From Stenotrophomonas maltophilia (GTDB lineage Bacteria; Pseudomonadota; Gammaproteobacteria; Xanthomonadales; Xanthomonadaceae), in the NCBI RefSeq assembly GCF_003205835.1, contig NZ_CP029773.1, positions 2,450,501-2,514,500 of the forward strand: a stretch of DNA of 64,000 nt, read 5' to 3'. This document shows, one piece after another, positions 8,405 to 16,868 of the stretch. How positions within the stretch are numbered: position 1 is the first letter of the stretch; each line of letters starts with the position of its first letter. Under the pieces are notes generated by a model. It was not told where the DNA came from, made no database searches, and saw only the letters and a list, made by a program, of their open reading frames with translations. Position numbers and translations under genes: made by a program.

Positions 8405-9069
8405 GAGCGCCCCCTTCCAGAGGCCGCGCCAGCGACCTCTTGCATCGCCTCGGCAATGTTGGAATACGCGCCGCAGCGGCACAGGTTGCCGCTCATGCGT
8501 TCGCGCATTTCCATGTTGGTGGCCTGGGGCCGTGCGCTGACATCGGCCTGCGCATGGCTGGGGACACCGCGCTTGATCTCGTCCAGTACCGCCACCGCCG
8601 AACAGATCTGCCCCGGCGTGCAATACCCGCACTGGTAGCCGTCATGCTTGATGAAGGCGGCCTGCATCGGATGCAGGTCATCCGGGGTTCCGAGGCCCTC
8701 GATGGTAGTGATGGCATCGCCCTGGTGCTGCACCGCCAGGCTGAGGCAGGCATTGATGCGTTCACCGTTGACCAGCACGGTACAGGCGCCGCATTGACCG
8801 TGGTCGCAGCCCTTCTTGGTGCCGGTCAGCTTCAGATGTTCGCGCAGGGCGTCGAGCAGCGTGGTCCGCGTGTCCAGCTCGAGCTCACGATGCGTGCCGT
8901 TGACCGTCAACGCCACCGTGCTGATGACCGGCGGCCTGGGCGGCGGGGACGCCGCCAGTTCGGCGGCGAGCGATGATGCCCCCGGTGCGGCAGACATCGC
9001 CATGGTCGTGGCGCCGCCGGCGATCACCTGGCGACGCGTCAACTTCATTCCTTCGTCCCAACTTGGCAC
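8401..9069 (-). CDS. paoA: Aldehyde oxidoreductase [2Fe-2S] subunit with Tat signal (PaoA/YagT type)
   Basis: Protein of 222 residues. I place the start at a GTG (9069) because GGAGG stands five bases upstream; the in-frame ATG at 9048 has AAGGA touching it and is less likely. Residues 10-34 form a twin-arginine signal ([16 protein letters not shown]), which would carry the folded complex to the periplasm. First plant-type cluster: Cys88, Cys93, Cys96, Cys108. Second cluster: Cys147, Cys150, Cys197, Cys199. First gene of the five-gene operon that runs to 3577. Confidence 0.9.
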   Translation of the reverse strand: MPSWDEGMKLTRRQVIAGGATTMAMSAAPGASSLAAELAASPPPRPPVISTVALTVNGTHRELELDTRTTLLDALREHLKLTGTKKGCDHGQCGACTVLVNGERINACLSLAVQHQGDAITTIEGLGTPDDLHPMQAAFIKHDGYQCGYCTPGQICSAVAVLDEIKRGVPSHAQADVSARPQATNMEMRERMSGNLCRCGAYSNIAEAMQEVAGAASGRGRS

Positions 9070-9415
9070 AGTGACCTCCAGGCGTTCGGGGAAACCCCGT
9101 GGCTGGATGGACGCGCTCAAACTGCCCAAGGGCCACTATGCCCGGCTGGGTAGTACAGATCTGTGAAGCCAGTCCAGGGTGTGCCGGCATCATCGGCCGA
9201 GCCTGCTGGCCGGTCATCTTCAACGCCGCCTCTGGCAAACGTGCGCCTGGTGGACAGCGTATTGATGCCCAGATAAAGCCGCCCAGACAAGCCCAAAGCG
9301 CGCCGTGGGCTGGTCTGCGGAACTGCGCCATGCGGCGCTCGGATACGGTGCTGCGTCGGTGGTCAGCAAGCGCTGTGGTCCGGGCGAGCTGCCACGGCAG
9401 TGCATGATGCTGGAC
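9070..9415. other. Intergenic region upstream of the Pao operon
   Basis: About 350 bases with no supportable gene. It must hold the promoter of the minus-strand Pao operon. Short ORFs on either strand lack ribosome sites and recognisable content. Confidence 0.4.
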
Positions 9416-9499
9416 TCATTGCCGTGTGGATCGGCTGCGGGCAGACGCCAGAAGAATGAGCAGCACATAGCAGGCCAACGCACCTAGGGCCAGGCCCAT
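9416..9499 (-). CDS. Possible 27-residue single-pass membrane peptide
   Basis: Frame starting ATGGGC at 9499 encodes MGLALGALACYVLLILLASA followed by a basic tail (RSRSTRQ), the shape of a small inner-membrane protein. An in-frame TTG twelve bases upstream could add four residues. It lies just downstream of the SMAG repeat that ends the Ohr gene on the same strand. No strong ribosome site is visible, so this is tentative. Confidence 0.25.
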   Translation of the reverse strand: MGLALGALACYVLLILLASARSRSTRQ

Positions 9500-9506
9500 G
9501 GCAGGC

Positions 9507-9532
9507 AATAGTCGAGCATGGCGCGACTCTAC
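9507..9532 (-). repeat. SMAG-type GTAG palindromic repeat
   Basis: On the minus strand it begins GTAG (9532-9529) followed by the stem pair AGTCGCGCC / GCTCGACT around a central AT. The TAG at 9531-9529 is the stop codon of the Ohr/OsmC gene. Confidence 0.75.
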
Positions 9533-10044
9533 AGTGGCGCACCCTGCGGGCCGACCCGCACATGCACCACATGGCTGATGCCACGATGGAACATCTTGGC
9601 GTACGGGCAGACGCGTTCGGTGTTGCGCACCAGTTCGCAGGCCAGGTTCGCATCCATGCCGGGAAGATGGACCACGATCTCGGCAGACAGCAGGTACAGC
9701 CCATCTGCCGGATCACGGGCGAAGGTGACCGCCACTTCGACGCTGGGGTTGTGCAGCAGCAGGCCAGCACGCGCGGCCACCAGTACCATGGCGCCGTGGA
9801 AGCAACCGGCGTAGCTTGCGGCCAACAGCTGCTCGGGATTCGATCCGCCGCCAGGCCCTCCGAGTTCCGGCGGCAGGCGCAGGTCCACCGCCAGTGCACC
9901 GTCGTCCGATCGCACCACGCCGGACGCGCGCCCGTGCTGGGCCTGGCCGCCGCTCACCCGCACGCGGCCGGTGTACAGCGGCTGCACGTCGTCGCCCTGG
10001 TAGCGGTCCAGCATGGCGGGCGAAGGTGGCTTCAGCTCGGTCAT
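9529..10044 (-). CDS. Ohr/OsmC-family organic hydroperoxide reductase
   Basis: Protein of 171 residues. The two family cysteines are present: Cys81 in NPEQLLAASYAGCFHGAM and Cys146 in ERVCPYAK. Ohr proteins reduce organic hydroperoxides with lipoyl cofactors in the cytoplasm. The N-terminal 30 residues (through QPLYTGRVRV) are somewhat longer than classical Ohr. It follows the NmrA-like gene by 21 bases on the same strand and probably shares its transcript. Its stop codon is supplied by a SMAG repeat. Confidence 0.88.
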   Translation of the reverse strand: MTELKPPSPAMLDRYQGDDVQPLYTGRVRVSGGQAQHGRASGVVRSDDGALAVDLRLPPELGGPGGGSNPEQLLAASYAGCFHGAMVLVAARAGLLLHNPSVEVAVTFARDPADGLYLLSAEIVVHLPGMDANLACELVRNTERVCPYAKMFHRGISHVVHVRVGPQGAPL

Positions 10045-10065
10045 TGGCAGGCGATCGATGGCCGC

Positions 10066-10833
10066 TCAGGCGGGCTGCCGCTGCAACAGGCCTGACTGCT
10101 GCAGCCAGGCGTCGAAGCCGACCTGCCCCAGCCACGCCTGCCCCACCGGCAGCAGCGTATCGATCTGCAGCGGCGCACCGAAGTACAGGGCCTCGGCGTC
10201 TGCCACGACCTGTCGCGGGTCGCCGGTCCGCTGCAGATACTGCCTGGCCAGATCCGCCATCGCGACGCGCTGGGGGCCCGCAATTTCCACGACGCCATTG
10301 CGGGGTGGCTGCTGCGCGATGCGTGCCACCGCTTCGGCAACATCCTCGACGGCAATCGGCTGTACGTTGGCGGCGGGCAAGCGCAGGGTCGCTCCATTGC
10401 CGGCGGACTGGATGATGCCCGGCAGGAACTCGAAGAACTGCGTGGAATGGATGATGGTGTACGGCAGGCCCGAATCGCGGATCAGGCGCTCCTGGGCGAT
10501 CTTGCCGCGGAAGTAGCCGCTGGCCGCAAGCTTGTCGGTGCCTACGACGGAAAGCGCAACGTGGTGGCGTACGCCGGCACGGGCGGCGGCGGTCAGGACG
10601 TTGTGGCCAGCGGTCTCGAAGAACGAAAGCACTGCCGCATCTTCGAACGAGGGCGAGTTGGCGAGGTCCACCACCACGTCGACCCCGTCCATGGCGGCGC
10701 CCAGGCCTTCACCGGTCAGCACATCCACGCCGGTGGAGGGCGCGGCCACCACGATGTCATGCCCGGCGGTGCGCAGGCGCTCAACCACCTTGCTGCCGAT
10801 GCGGCCGGTACCACCGATGACGAGGAATTTCAT
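10066..10833 (-). CDS. NmrA-like NAD(P)-binding oxidoreductase/epimerase
   Basis: Protein of 255 residues beginning MKFLVIGGTGRIGSKVVERL, a Rossmann GxxGxxG dinucleotide site. Later segments (ALSVVGTDKLAASGYFRGKIAQERLIRDSGLPYTIIHSTQFFEF) are typical of the atypical short-chain dehydrogenase/NmrA group. AGGAG seven bases upstream of the ATG fixes the start. Genes of this kind, together with carboxymuconolactone decarboxylases, are the usual neighbours and targets of ECF41 sigma factors, and one lies at 13403. No substrate can be assigned. Confidence 0.85.
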   Translation of the reverse strand: MKFLVIGGTGRIGSKVVERLRTAGHDIVVAAPSTGVDVLTGEGLGAAMDGVDVVVDLANSPSFEDAAVLSFFETAGHNVLTAAARAGVRHHVALSVVGTDKLAASGYFRGKIAQERLIRDSGLPYTIIHSTQFFEFLPGIIQSAGNGATLRLPAANVQPIAVEDVAEAVARIAQQPPRNGVVEIAGPQRVAMADLARQYLQRTGDPRQVVADAEALYFGAPLQIDTLLPVGQAWLGQVGFDAWLQQSGLLQRQPA

Positions 10834-10961
10834 GACGTGTCTCCTGGAATGTGGAAGGGGCGACCGGCTGTGGCCGGGCATGCTGGAATCGTAGGCCGCG
10901 TGGGCGCGGGGCAGTAGGTCCGCGCTGGGGCGCGCACTGTTGCCCGGCACGCACCAATGCT

Positions 10962-11993
10962 TCAGGCCCAGGCGGGCTGTGCCTCTGGCTTCATGGACGT
11001 GGCCTGTTGGCGCGCTTCCCAATGCGAGATCACATCCAGCTCGAGCGCGCGCACCCGCTGCGTGCTGAAGTCGATGAAGGCCCGCACGCGCTTGGGAAGC
11101 TGGCGGCGGCTGAGGTAGCACAGGTAGTGGCCGCGATCGAGCGGGGCATGCCGATCCAGGCAGGTCACCACCCTGCCCGCCCACAATGCTTCACGCACCT
11201 GATAACTGGGCAGCTGGGCGATGCCCAGCCCGTCGATGACGGCCTGCAGGGCCAGATCGGCATCGTTGAACACCAGTGCGGCCGGCGGCTGCAGGTGCAC
11301 ATCGGTGCCGTCGACCCGGAATTCCCAGGGCTGCATGCGCCCACCCGGCAGGCGCCGCCCGATGCAGGCATGCGTGGACAGCGCATCCACCGACGACGGT
11401 AGACCCTGCGCCCGCACGTACGCTGGTGATGCACACACCACCAGCTGCATCGGCACCAGCTGCTTGGCGATTACCTGGCTGTCTTCCAGCAGACCGTCGC
11501 GGAACGCCACATCGATGCGGTCGCCGGCCAGGTCGGGGGCCTGCTCGTCCAACAGCAGTTCTACCGAGACCTGAGGGTACTCGGCACGGAAGGCGGCCAG
11601 CAGGGGGGCGATCACCCGCCGGCCGAAGCCGTGGCTGGCACTGATGCGCAGGTGCCCGCGCGGCGGGCCCTCGCGCAGGTCGCGCATTTCCTCCAGCGCC
11701 TGCAGGATGCAGTTCACGCCCGGGTTGCAGCCCTCCAGGAACAGCTCGCCTTCGCGGGTCAGCGTGGTCGAGCGCGTGGTGCGCAGGAACAACCGCACGC
11801 CCAGCTGGCTTTCCAGCTTCTGCACGCTGCGGCTGACGGCCGAACGGCCGATGCCAAGGCGGTCGGCCGCGCGGGCGAAACTGCCCTCGGCCGCCACTGC
11901 AATGAAGGCCAGCACGCCGGCGTAGCTGGTGGAGAAGGATGCATTGAGCGCATCGTGGCCGTCGCTGGCCGGGCTGGGCTGTGCGGTGTTCAT
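10962..11993 (-). CDS. LysR-family transcriptional regulator
   Basis: Protein of 343 residues with an N-terminal winged HTH (about residues 25-85: FIAVAAEGSFARAADRLGIGRSAVSRSVQKLESQLGVRLFLRTTRS) and a periplasmic-binding-like effector domain. The N-terminal 20 residues before the HTH are an extension, rich in Ser and Ala. The ATG overlaps the stop of the upstream orphan sigma-like gene (ATGA). Being immediately upstream of the NmrA and Ohr genes on the same strand, it may regulate them, though 128 bases separate them. Confidence 0.88.
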   Translation of the reverse strand: MNTAQPSPASDGHDALNASFSTSYAGVLAFIAVAAEGSFARAADRLGIGRSAVSRSVQKLESQLGVRLFLRTTRSTTLTREGELFLEGCNPGVNCILQALEEMRDLREGPPRGHLRISASHGFGRRVIAPLLAAFRAEYPQVSVELLLDEQAPDLAGDRIDVAFRDGLLEDSQVIAKQLVPMQLVVCASPAYVRAQGLPSSVDALSTHACIGRRLPGGRMQPWEFRVDGTDVHLQPPAALVFNDADLALQAVIDGLGIAQLPSYQVREALWAGRVVTCLDRHAPLDRGHYLCYLSRRQLPKRVRAFIDFSTQRVRALELDVISHWEARQQATSMKPEAQPAWA

Positions 11994-12298
11994 GGGCGGC
12001 CTGGCTCCAGGCCAGCACGTTGTGCGTGCAGGTGGTTCCGCGCCAGCGCCAGGCGCTGCCTGCACGCGGAAAGGTCGAGCCCCAGCAGGGGCACGATGTC
12101 CTCGAACCCGGCGCCCAGCACGTCGTGCAGCAACAGCACCGCACGTGCATCGGGCGGCAATTCACGCAGTGCGGCCAGGAAGGTCTGCCAGACCTGCTCG
12201 CTGGCAGGGCGGAATGCGGTGCGCAGGTGCGTTGAGGTGTCCATGCCCGGCAGACGGCCGAGCATCGGCCGCTGTGACAGGCCATTGGTGTTTTTCAT
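11990..12298 (-). CDS. Orphan sigma-70 region 4 protein
   Basis: Protein of 102 residues. Residues about 45-95 (LAALRELPPDARAVLLLHDVLGAGFEDIVPLLG...CRQRLALARNHLHA) align by eye with region 4 of the ECF41 factor at 13403 (LERLAPDARAAFLLHDVFDQDYAVVARTL...CRQIVHRARLQLR). No region 2 precedes it: upstream frames lack any such motif. It therefore cannot be a complete sigma factor. It may be a remnant of a duplicated ECF gene or a small modulator. It is coupled by ATGA overlap to the LysR gene, suggesting it is still translated. Confidence 0.6.
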   Translation of the reverse strand: MKNTNGLSQRPMLGRLPGMDTSTHLRTAFRPASEQVWQTFLAALRELPPDARAVLLLHDVLGAGFEDIVPLLGLDLSACRQRLALARNHLHAQRAGLEPGRP

Positions 12299-12387
12299 GC
12301 AACAGCATGCGGCCCGGCCCCGGCCTACCGGCAATGCGGGCGCAGGCCTAGCCTCGCTGTGTCCTTCACTCGCTACAGGAACACGCC

Positions 12388-12867
12388 ATGACCGCACGCC
12401 TGGATTACGCCGCGCAATCCCCCGAACTGTTCAAGAAGCTCGGCCTGTACTCGCATGCCGCCCATACCGCCTCGATCGAAGCGGCCATCATCGATCTGGT
12501 CAACATCCGTGCGTCGCAGCTCAACGGCTGCGGCTTCTGCCTGGACATGCACGTGAAAGAGGCCACCCTGCGCGGCGAGCGCCCACTGCGCCTGCATCAC
12601 CTGGCGGCATGGCGTGAATCGACGCTGTTCAGCCCGCGCGAGCGTGCCTGCCTGGCCTGGACCGAGGTGCTGACCCAGCTGCCGGCGCAGGGTGTGCCCG
12701 ACGAGCTGTACGCGCGTGTGCGCGGCCAGCTGTCCGAGCAGGAGATCGTCGACCTGACCCACGCGGTGATGGCGATCAACGCCTGGAACCGCGCCAACGT
12801 CGCCTTCCGTACTACGCCCGGCACCTTGGATACGGCCTTTGGCCTGGACAAGGCCGGCCTGGCCTGA
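12388..12867 (+). CDS. Carboxymuconolactone decarboxylase/AhpD-family protein
   Basis: Protein of 159 residues with the AhpD-type redox motif Cys48-G-F-Cys51 followed by His55 (NGCGFCLDMHVKEA). This fits peroxidase-like alkylhydroperoxidase D core proteins, here cytoplasmic. It is the first gene of a plus-strand run with the cupin and lies close to the ECF41 gene, the standard association in the ECF41 group. The 89-base spacer to the divergent region-4 gene holds its promoter; I found no ECF41-type promoter there. Confidence 0.88.
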   Translation: MTARLDYAAQSPELFKKLGLYSHAAHTASIEAAIIDLVNIRASQLNGCGFCLDMHVKEATLRGERPLRLHHLAAWRESTLFSPRERACLAWTEVLTQLPAQGVPDELYARVRGQLSEQEIVDLTHAVMAINAWNRANVAFRTTPGTLDTAFGLDKAGLA

Positions 12868-12922
12868 TCGTTCCGCCGCTGCCCGATGCAGCGGCCCTCC
12901 CCTACCGCACTGGAGACCTGCC

Positions 12923-13327
12923 ATGCGTCGTTCTGTTCTGGCCCTGCTTGCGCTGCTGCCACTGTGCAGCGCTGCCGCCACCCCGCCCCCTGCTGCGCCC
13001 GAGCCCCTGGTGCGCGAGGTGATGACCCGCGCCCTGCCGGAGCAGCCCGGCAAGGAAGCGCTGATCCTTACCGTGGAATACCCGCCGGGTGGCGCCGATC
13101 CGGTGCACCGCCACGATGCCCATGGCTTCGTCTACGTCCTGGAAGGACGGATCGTGATGGGCGTGGCCGGCGGTAAGGAAGTCACCCTCGGCCCGGGCGA
13201 GGCCTTCCATGAAGGCCCAGCCGATCTGCACACCGTGGGTCGTAACGCCAGCGCTACCGAGCCGGCGAAGTTCGTGGTGTTCCTGATCAAGGACATCGGC
13301 AAGCCGGCGGTTCTGCCGCCGCACTGA
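12923..13327 (+). CDS. Exported cupin-domain protein
   Basis: Protein of 134 residues. Residues 1-19 (MRRSVLALLALLPLCSAAA) are a signal peptide, so the protein is periplasmic. The cupin barrel shows the first motif (PPGGADPVHRHDAHGFVYVLEGRIVM) and the second (LGPGEAFHEGPADLHTVGRN), with His ligands for a metal in both. Enzymatic role unknown. The ATG at 12923 is chosen over an upstream in-frame ATG because it begins the signal peptide and has GGAG about nine bases before it. It follows the AhpD-like gene by 55 bases and is probably co-transcribed. Confidence 0.85.
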   Translation: MRRSVLALLALLPLCSAAATPPPAAPEPLVREVMTRALPEQPGKEALILTVEYPPGGADPVHRHDAHGFVYVLEGRIVMGVAGGKEVTLGPGEAFHEGPADLHTVGRNASATEPAKFVVFLIKDIGKPAVLPPH

Positions 13328-13352
13328 TCTCACGTCCGGCGCTGGCACCAAC

Positions 13353-13393
13353 GACAGGTCCCCGGGTGTCACAATCCGGGGACCTGTCCCGTC
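13353..13393 (+). promoter_or_regulatory. ECF41-type promoter overlapping a perfect 13-bp inverted repeat
   Basis: TGTCACA at 13367-13373, a 16-base spacer, and CGTC at 13390-13393 match the ECF41 promoter consensus (TGTCACA, about 16 bases, CGTC). The same region carries a perfect inverted repeat, 13353-13365 with 13376-13388 (GACAGGTCCCCGG), whose ten-base loop holds most of the -35 element. Transcription would begin just before the sigma ATG at 13403, giving a nearly leaderless message. The stem may also end cupin transcripts. Confidence 0.7.
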
Positions 13394-13402
13394 TACGCTG
13401 GC

Positions 13403-14284
13403 ATGGACGATTCAACTGCGCTGTTCTCCCGCCTCCGCCCACGCCTGTTCGGCGTGGCCTACCGCATGCTCGGGTCTTCGCACGAAGCCGAGGACGTGGT
13501 GCAGGATGTCTGGCTGCGCTGGCATGGCGCCGACCCGTCACAGATCGAGAATCCCGAAGCCTGGCTGGTGGCTACCACCACCCGTCGCGCCATTGATGGC
13601 CTGCGCCTGGCCCGGCATACGCGCGAGCACTATGTCGGCATGTGGTTGCCGGAGCCGCTGCTGACCGATGACACCAGCACCCCTGAATATGTGCTGGAAA
13701 CCGCCAGTGATCTGTCGGTCGCCTTCCTCAGCGTGCTGGAGCGGTTGGCACCGGATGCGCGTGCGGCCTTCCTGCTGCACGACGTGTTCGATCAGGACTA
13801 CGCGGTAGTCGCGCGCACCCTGGACAAGACAGAAGCCGCCTGCCGGCAGATCGTGCATCGCGCACGGCTGCAGCTCAGGCAGGAGCGCCCGCGCTACAAC
13901 GTCCCGCAGGAGGTGCACCAGAAACTGCTGCGCCGCTTCGCTGAGGCCGCATCCAGCGGCGATTTCCGCACGATGAAGGCGCTGATGGCCGAGTCGGCCG
14001 AGCTGGTGGGTGATGGCGGTGGCATCGTCACCAGCTTCCCCAAACCGATGGTCGGAGGCGCACGCATTGCCCAGCTGCTGTATGCCCCGCACCTGCGGCG
14101 CAGCGCGCAATTGCGGATGGTGCCGGCCATGCTCAACGGACGGCTGGGACTACTACGCTATTTCGATGGTGAGCTGGAAGCGGCGATGGCCTTCGAGACC
14201 GATGGCGAACGGATCACGCAGATCCTGGTGCAGCGCAACCCGCACAAGCTGCAGCGGCTGGCACTACCCACCTCCATCCAGTAG
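13403..14284 (+). CDS. ECF41-family RNA polymerase sigma factor (SigJ-like)
   Basis: Protein of 293 residues: sigma region 2 (about 7-75), region 4 (about 105-160) and a fused SnoaL/NTF2-like C-terminal domain (about 170-290). The three ECF41 hallmarks are visible: WLPEP at 81-85 in the linker, DGGG at 204-207, and NP-x-KL at 279-283. In this group the C-terminal domain tunes core and promoter binding in place of an anti-sigma factor. An ECF41-type promoter directly upstream suggests autoregulation. Likely targets are the AhpD-like, cupin and NmrA-like genes nearby. No ribosome site is seen, consistent with a near-leaderless mRNA. The stop codon lies in a SMAG repeat. Confidence 0.92.
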   Translation: MDDSTALFSRLRPRLFGVAYRMLGSSHEAEDVVQDVWLRWHGADPSQIENPEAWLVATTTRRAIDGLRLARHTREHYVGMWLPEPLLTDDTSTPEYVLETASDLSVAFLSVLERLAPDARAAFLLHDVFDQDYAVVARTLDKTEAACRQIVHRARLQLRQERPRYNVPQEVHQKLLRRFAEAASSGDFRTMKALMAESAELVGDGGGIVTSFPKPMVGGARIAQLLYAPHLRRSAQLRMVPAMLNGRLGLLRYFDGELEAAMAFETDGERITQILVQRNPHKLQRLALPTSIQ

Positions 14285-14304
14285 ATCCGCGCCCCGCGTG
14301 GATG
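14281..14304 (+). repeat. SMAG-type GTAG palindromic repeat
   Basis: GTAG followed by imperfect stem ATCCGCG / CGTGGAT. The TAG at 14282-14284 is the stop codon of the ECF41 gene. Confidence 0.7.
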
Positions 14305-14398
14305 GCATCCATTGCGACCTCGTTCTTGCGGGATTCGACCGGGGCGCCGATGCGCCCCGATCGTGAACGTCTGCCTGCGCAACGGCCGCAGGGCCCGA

Positions 14399-15319
14399 TC
14401 AGAAGTCCCAGAACACCGGCACCCAGCGGAAGGTCTCGCCCTCCAGCGACACCCGACCCACTGACGGGAACGGAAGATGCGTGGCCACCAGCATTTCGCC
14501 GGTGCCTGCCAGTTCCTTCAGCAGGGCGATGCGGACGCGCGCGGATTCCTCCGGGTCGTGCTCGAAGCCGTTGTGCCAGTTCGGCTGGTCGAAGCCGACC
14601 GCGAACACCGCGTCACCGGCGAAGGTCAGGGCCTGCCCGGCAGACGCCACGCGCACCACGCAGTGGCCCGGGGTATGCCCACCGGTGCGGCGGGCCGTCA
14701 CGCCCGGCGCGATCTGCTGTTCGTCCTGGAAGGTGTGCACATAGCTGCTGTACTCGGCCCAGAAGTGCTTGGCCGTGGCACGCAGCGCATCGGGGAACCC
14801 CTGCGGCATGTTGGTGCGGCTGAAGTCCGGCGACTTCCAGAACTCCACCTCTGCCGCGGCCACGTGGATCTTCAGGTCCGGGCGCAGCTGTTCCTTTACG
14901 CCTTCAACCAGCAGCCCACCGACGTGGTCCATGTGCATGTGGGTGATCACCACATCGGTGATTTCGCCCAGGTTGATACCGGCGGCACCGAGGCGGCGGA
15001 TCAACTGGCCGGCGCGCGGCAGCTGCAGGTCCGGGTCCATGCCCAGGCCGGCATCGATGAGGATGGTGCGATCACCGCTGTGCACCACCATCACGTTCAA
15101 TGCCCAGTCGAAGGCATCCTGCGGCAGGTACATCTCTTCGAACCATTCGGCACGGTCGGCGGCCGGAACGTTGTGGCCGAGCATCTGGGTGGGCAACGGC
15201 AGGACGCCATCGCTGATCACCAGCACTTCGACGTCGCCCACCTTCAGGGCGTAGCGCGAGGGCACCAGTTCATCGAGGGCGGGGGCAATGGGCGCGGCGG
15301 TGTTTTCCAGACTGAACAT
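14399..15319 (-). CDS. Metallo-beta-lactamase-fold hydrolase
   Basis: Protein of 306 residues with the zinc motif His127-M-His129-M-Asp131-His132 (VITHMHMDHVGGLL) and the later ligands in HVAAAEVEFW, GGHTPGHCVVRV and FAGDAVF. The layout resembles quorum-quenching lactonase-like and other MBL-fold hydrolases, but no substrate can be assigned. There is no signal peptide. GGAG about eight bases upstream supports the ATG at 15319. Confidence 0.85.
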   Translation of the reverse strand: MFSLENTAAPIAPALDELVPSRYALKVGDVEVLVISDGVLPLPTQMLGHNVPAADRAEWFEEMYLPQDAFDWALNVMVVHSGDRTILIDAGLGMDPDLQLPRAGQLIRRLGAAGINLGEITDVVITHMHMDHVGGLLVEGVKEQLRPDLKIHVAAAEVEFWKSPDFSRTNMPQGFPDALRATAKHFWAEYSSYVHTFQDEQQIAPGVTARRTGGHTPGHCVVRVASAGQALTFAGDAVFAVGFDQPNWHNGFEHDPEESARVRIALLKELAGTGEMLVATHLPFPSVGRVSLEGETFRWVPVFWDF

Positions 15320-15591
15320 GAGGGATCTCCACGAAGGGGCATTGGGCGGGCAGCGATGCAAGGCTGGCGCGAACGATTCCGGGCGCTTTCCCACGGCGCA
15401 GGGCGTGGCGTTGCCAGGGCACGGATGCCTGGCAGGCCAACGCTGCAGGGTTCATGGGAAGACGGGCCACTGCGCAAGCGGTGGGCCCGGAACACGGCTT
15501 GTGCCGTGTGCGATCAGGCTAGGCAGCACACCGTTGCTGCGGTAGGCCCGTGGAGGGGGACGTGATGTTGCATTCCGGGAAGCAATGCGAA
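15320..15591. other. Intergenic region
   Basis: About 270 bases between the MBL-fold gene start and the DUF1348 gene end, both on the minus strand. It includes GCACGGATGCCTGGCAGG-type local repeats and an AACACGGCTTGTGCCGTGTG hairpin near 15495. No gene is supportable. Confidence 0.4.
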
Positions 15592-16068
15592 TCACATACC
15601 CAGATCAGACAGCCCCGGATGATCATCCGGGCGGCGCCCCAGCGGCCAGTGGAACTTGCGGTCACTTTCCTTGATCGGCATGTCGTTGATGCACGAAAAG
15701 CGGCGCTGCATCAGGCCATCGGCGCCGAATTCCCAGTTCTCGTTTCCATAGGAGCGGAACCAGTTGCCGGAGTCGTCATGCCACTCATAGGCGTAGCGCA
15801 CGGCAATGCGGCTGTCGGTGAAGGCCCATAGCTCCTTGATCAGCCGGTACTCAAGCTCCTTGTTCCACTTGCGGGCCAGGAACTGCCGGGCTTCCTCGCG
15901 GCCATGGGTGAACTCGGCACGGTTGCGCCACTCGGTGTCCAGCGCATAGGCCAGCGAAACCTTGTCGGCATCGCGGGTGTTCCAGCCGTCTTCGGCAAGA
16001 CGAACCTTCTCGATGGCCGATTCACGGGTGAACGGGGGAAGTGGCGGACGGGGTGCTTCAATGGACAC
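15592..16068 (-). CDS. DUF1348 / NTF2-like family protein
   Basis: Protein of 158 residues. Segments [82 protein letters not shown] and [13 protein letters not shown] are characteristic of the DUF1348 branch of the NTF2/SnoaL-like fold. Function unknown, cytoplasmic. The start is a GTG at 16068 with GGAGG seven bases upstream. Same strand as the TetR gene, 61 bases downstream, so probably in the same unit. Confidence 0.85.
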   Translation of the reverse strand: MSIEAPRPPLPPFTRESAIEKVRLAEDGWNTRDADKVSLAYALDTEWRNRAEFTHGREEARQFLARKWNKELEYRLIKELWAFTDSRIAVRYAYEWHDDSGNWFRSYGNENWEFGADGLMQRRFSCINDMPIKESDRKFHWPLGRRPDDHPGLSDLGM

Positions 16069-16129
16069 GGTGGGGCCTCCAATCAAGTGGATGAACGGGG
16101 TGCTTCGACGGGCTTTGATGGCTCGGGCG

Positions 16130-16699
16130 TCAGCGCCTGGCCTGCTCCAACAACACCTTTGCAACATCCCTTGCGGTGTCTGCGGCGGTGTAGTCGCCCA
16201 TCACGCGCGAGACGGTGATGGCGCCTTCCATGAGAACCAGCAACTGCCGCGCCAGTGCTTCCGGCTGCTGGATGTCCAGTTGCGTGGTGAGTTCCAGCGT
16301 GTAATCCAGCAGCTTCTGCTTGTGATGTTTGGCGATGTGCCGAATCGGATCGTCGGGATCGCCAACCTCGCCTGCGGTGTTGATGAAGGCGCAGCCGCGA
16401 TAGCCCTCGGACTGGAACCAGCCCTTGAGCACGGTGAACATGCCGAGGATGCGTGCTTCCGGGGTGTCGGCCTTGTCGCATTCCTGCTGGAACCAGGTGA
16501 GCCAGCGCACGTCGCGCGCGTTCAATGCCGCAGCGGCCACCTGGTCCTTGTTTTCAAAGTGCCGGTAGATGCTTTTGCGTGCCACACCCGAGGTCTTCAC
16601 CAGCAGGTCCATGCCGGTGGCGTGGATCCCGTTCTGGTAGATCAGCGCTTCGGCCGTGGCGAGGATCTTCTGCTGGGTATCGGTGGTGGTTGTGTTCAC
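16130..16699 (-). CDS. TetR-family transcriptional regulator
   Basis: Protein of 190 residues with the TetR HTH at residues about 8-55 ([46 protein letters not shown]) and a C-terminal ligand domain. A GTG at 16699 is taken as start because it gives the usual short lead before the HTH; a longer frame would cover the operator. A 20-bp perfect palindrome lies nine bases upstream. It probably represses itself and the divergent alpha/beta hydrolase. Confidence 0.88.
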   Translation of the reverse strand: MNTTTTDTQQKILATAEALIYQNGIHATGMDLLVKTSGVARKSIYRHFENKDQVAAAALNARDVRWLTWFQQECDKADTPEARILGMFTVLKGWFQSEGYRGCAFINTAGEVGDPDDPIRHIAKHHKQKLLDYTLELTTQLDIQQPEALARQLLVLMEGAITVSRVMGDYTAADTARDVAKVLLEQARR

Positions 16700-16707
16700 G
16701 GCGCCAA

Positions 16708-16727
16708 GGTAGAACGATCGTTCTACC
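16708..16727. promoter_or_regulatory. Perfect 20-bp palindromic TetR operator
   Basis: GGTAGAACGATCGTTCTACC is fully self-complementary. It lies in the 169-base divergent spacer, close to the TetR start, where autoregulating TetR proteins usually bind. Confidence 0.8.
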
Positions 16728-16868
16728 CTGTCAATGGGCGGCATCGCGACCTGCCGGGTGGGCGCGTTGGAGCAGGACGATCTATCAAGAAATTCGTACA
16801 TGTCATCATCCAGACGCCCGTTTTCGGTCGCAAAGTACGTCTCACCACCCACCCATGAGACGCCCCGC

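Noticed and set aside
9046-9048. ATG start for the Fe-S subunit
   Set aside because: AAGGA is immediately adjacent to it; the GTG at 9069 has GGAGG at ideal distance.
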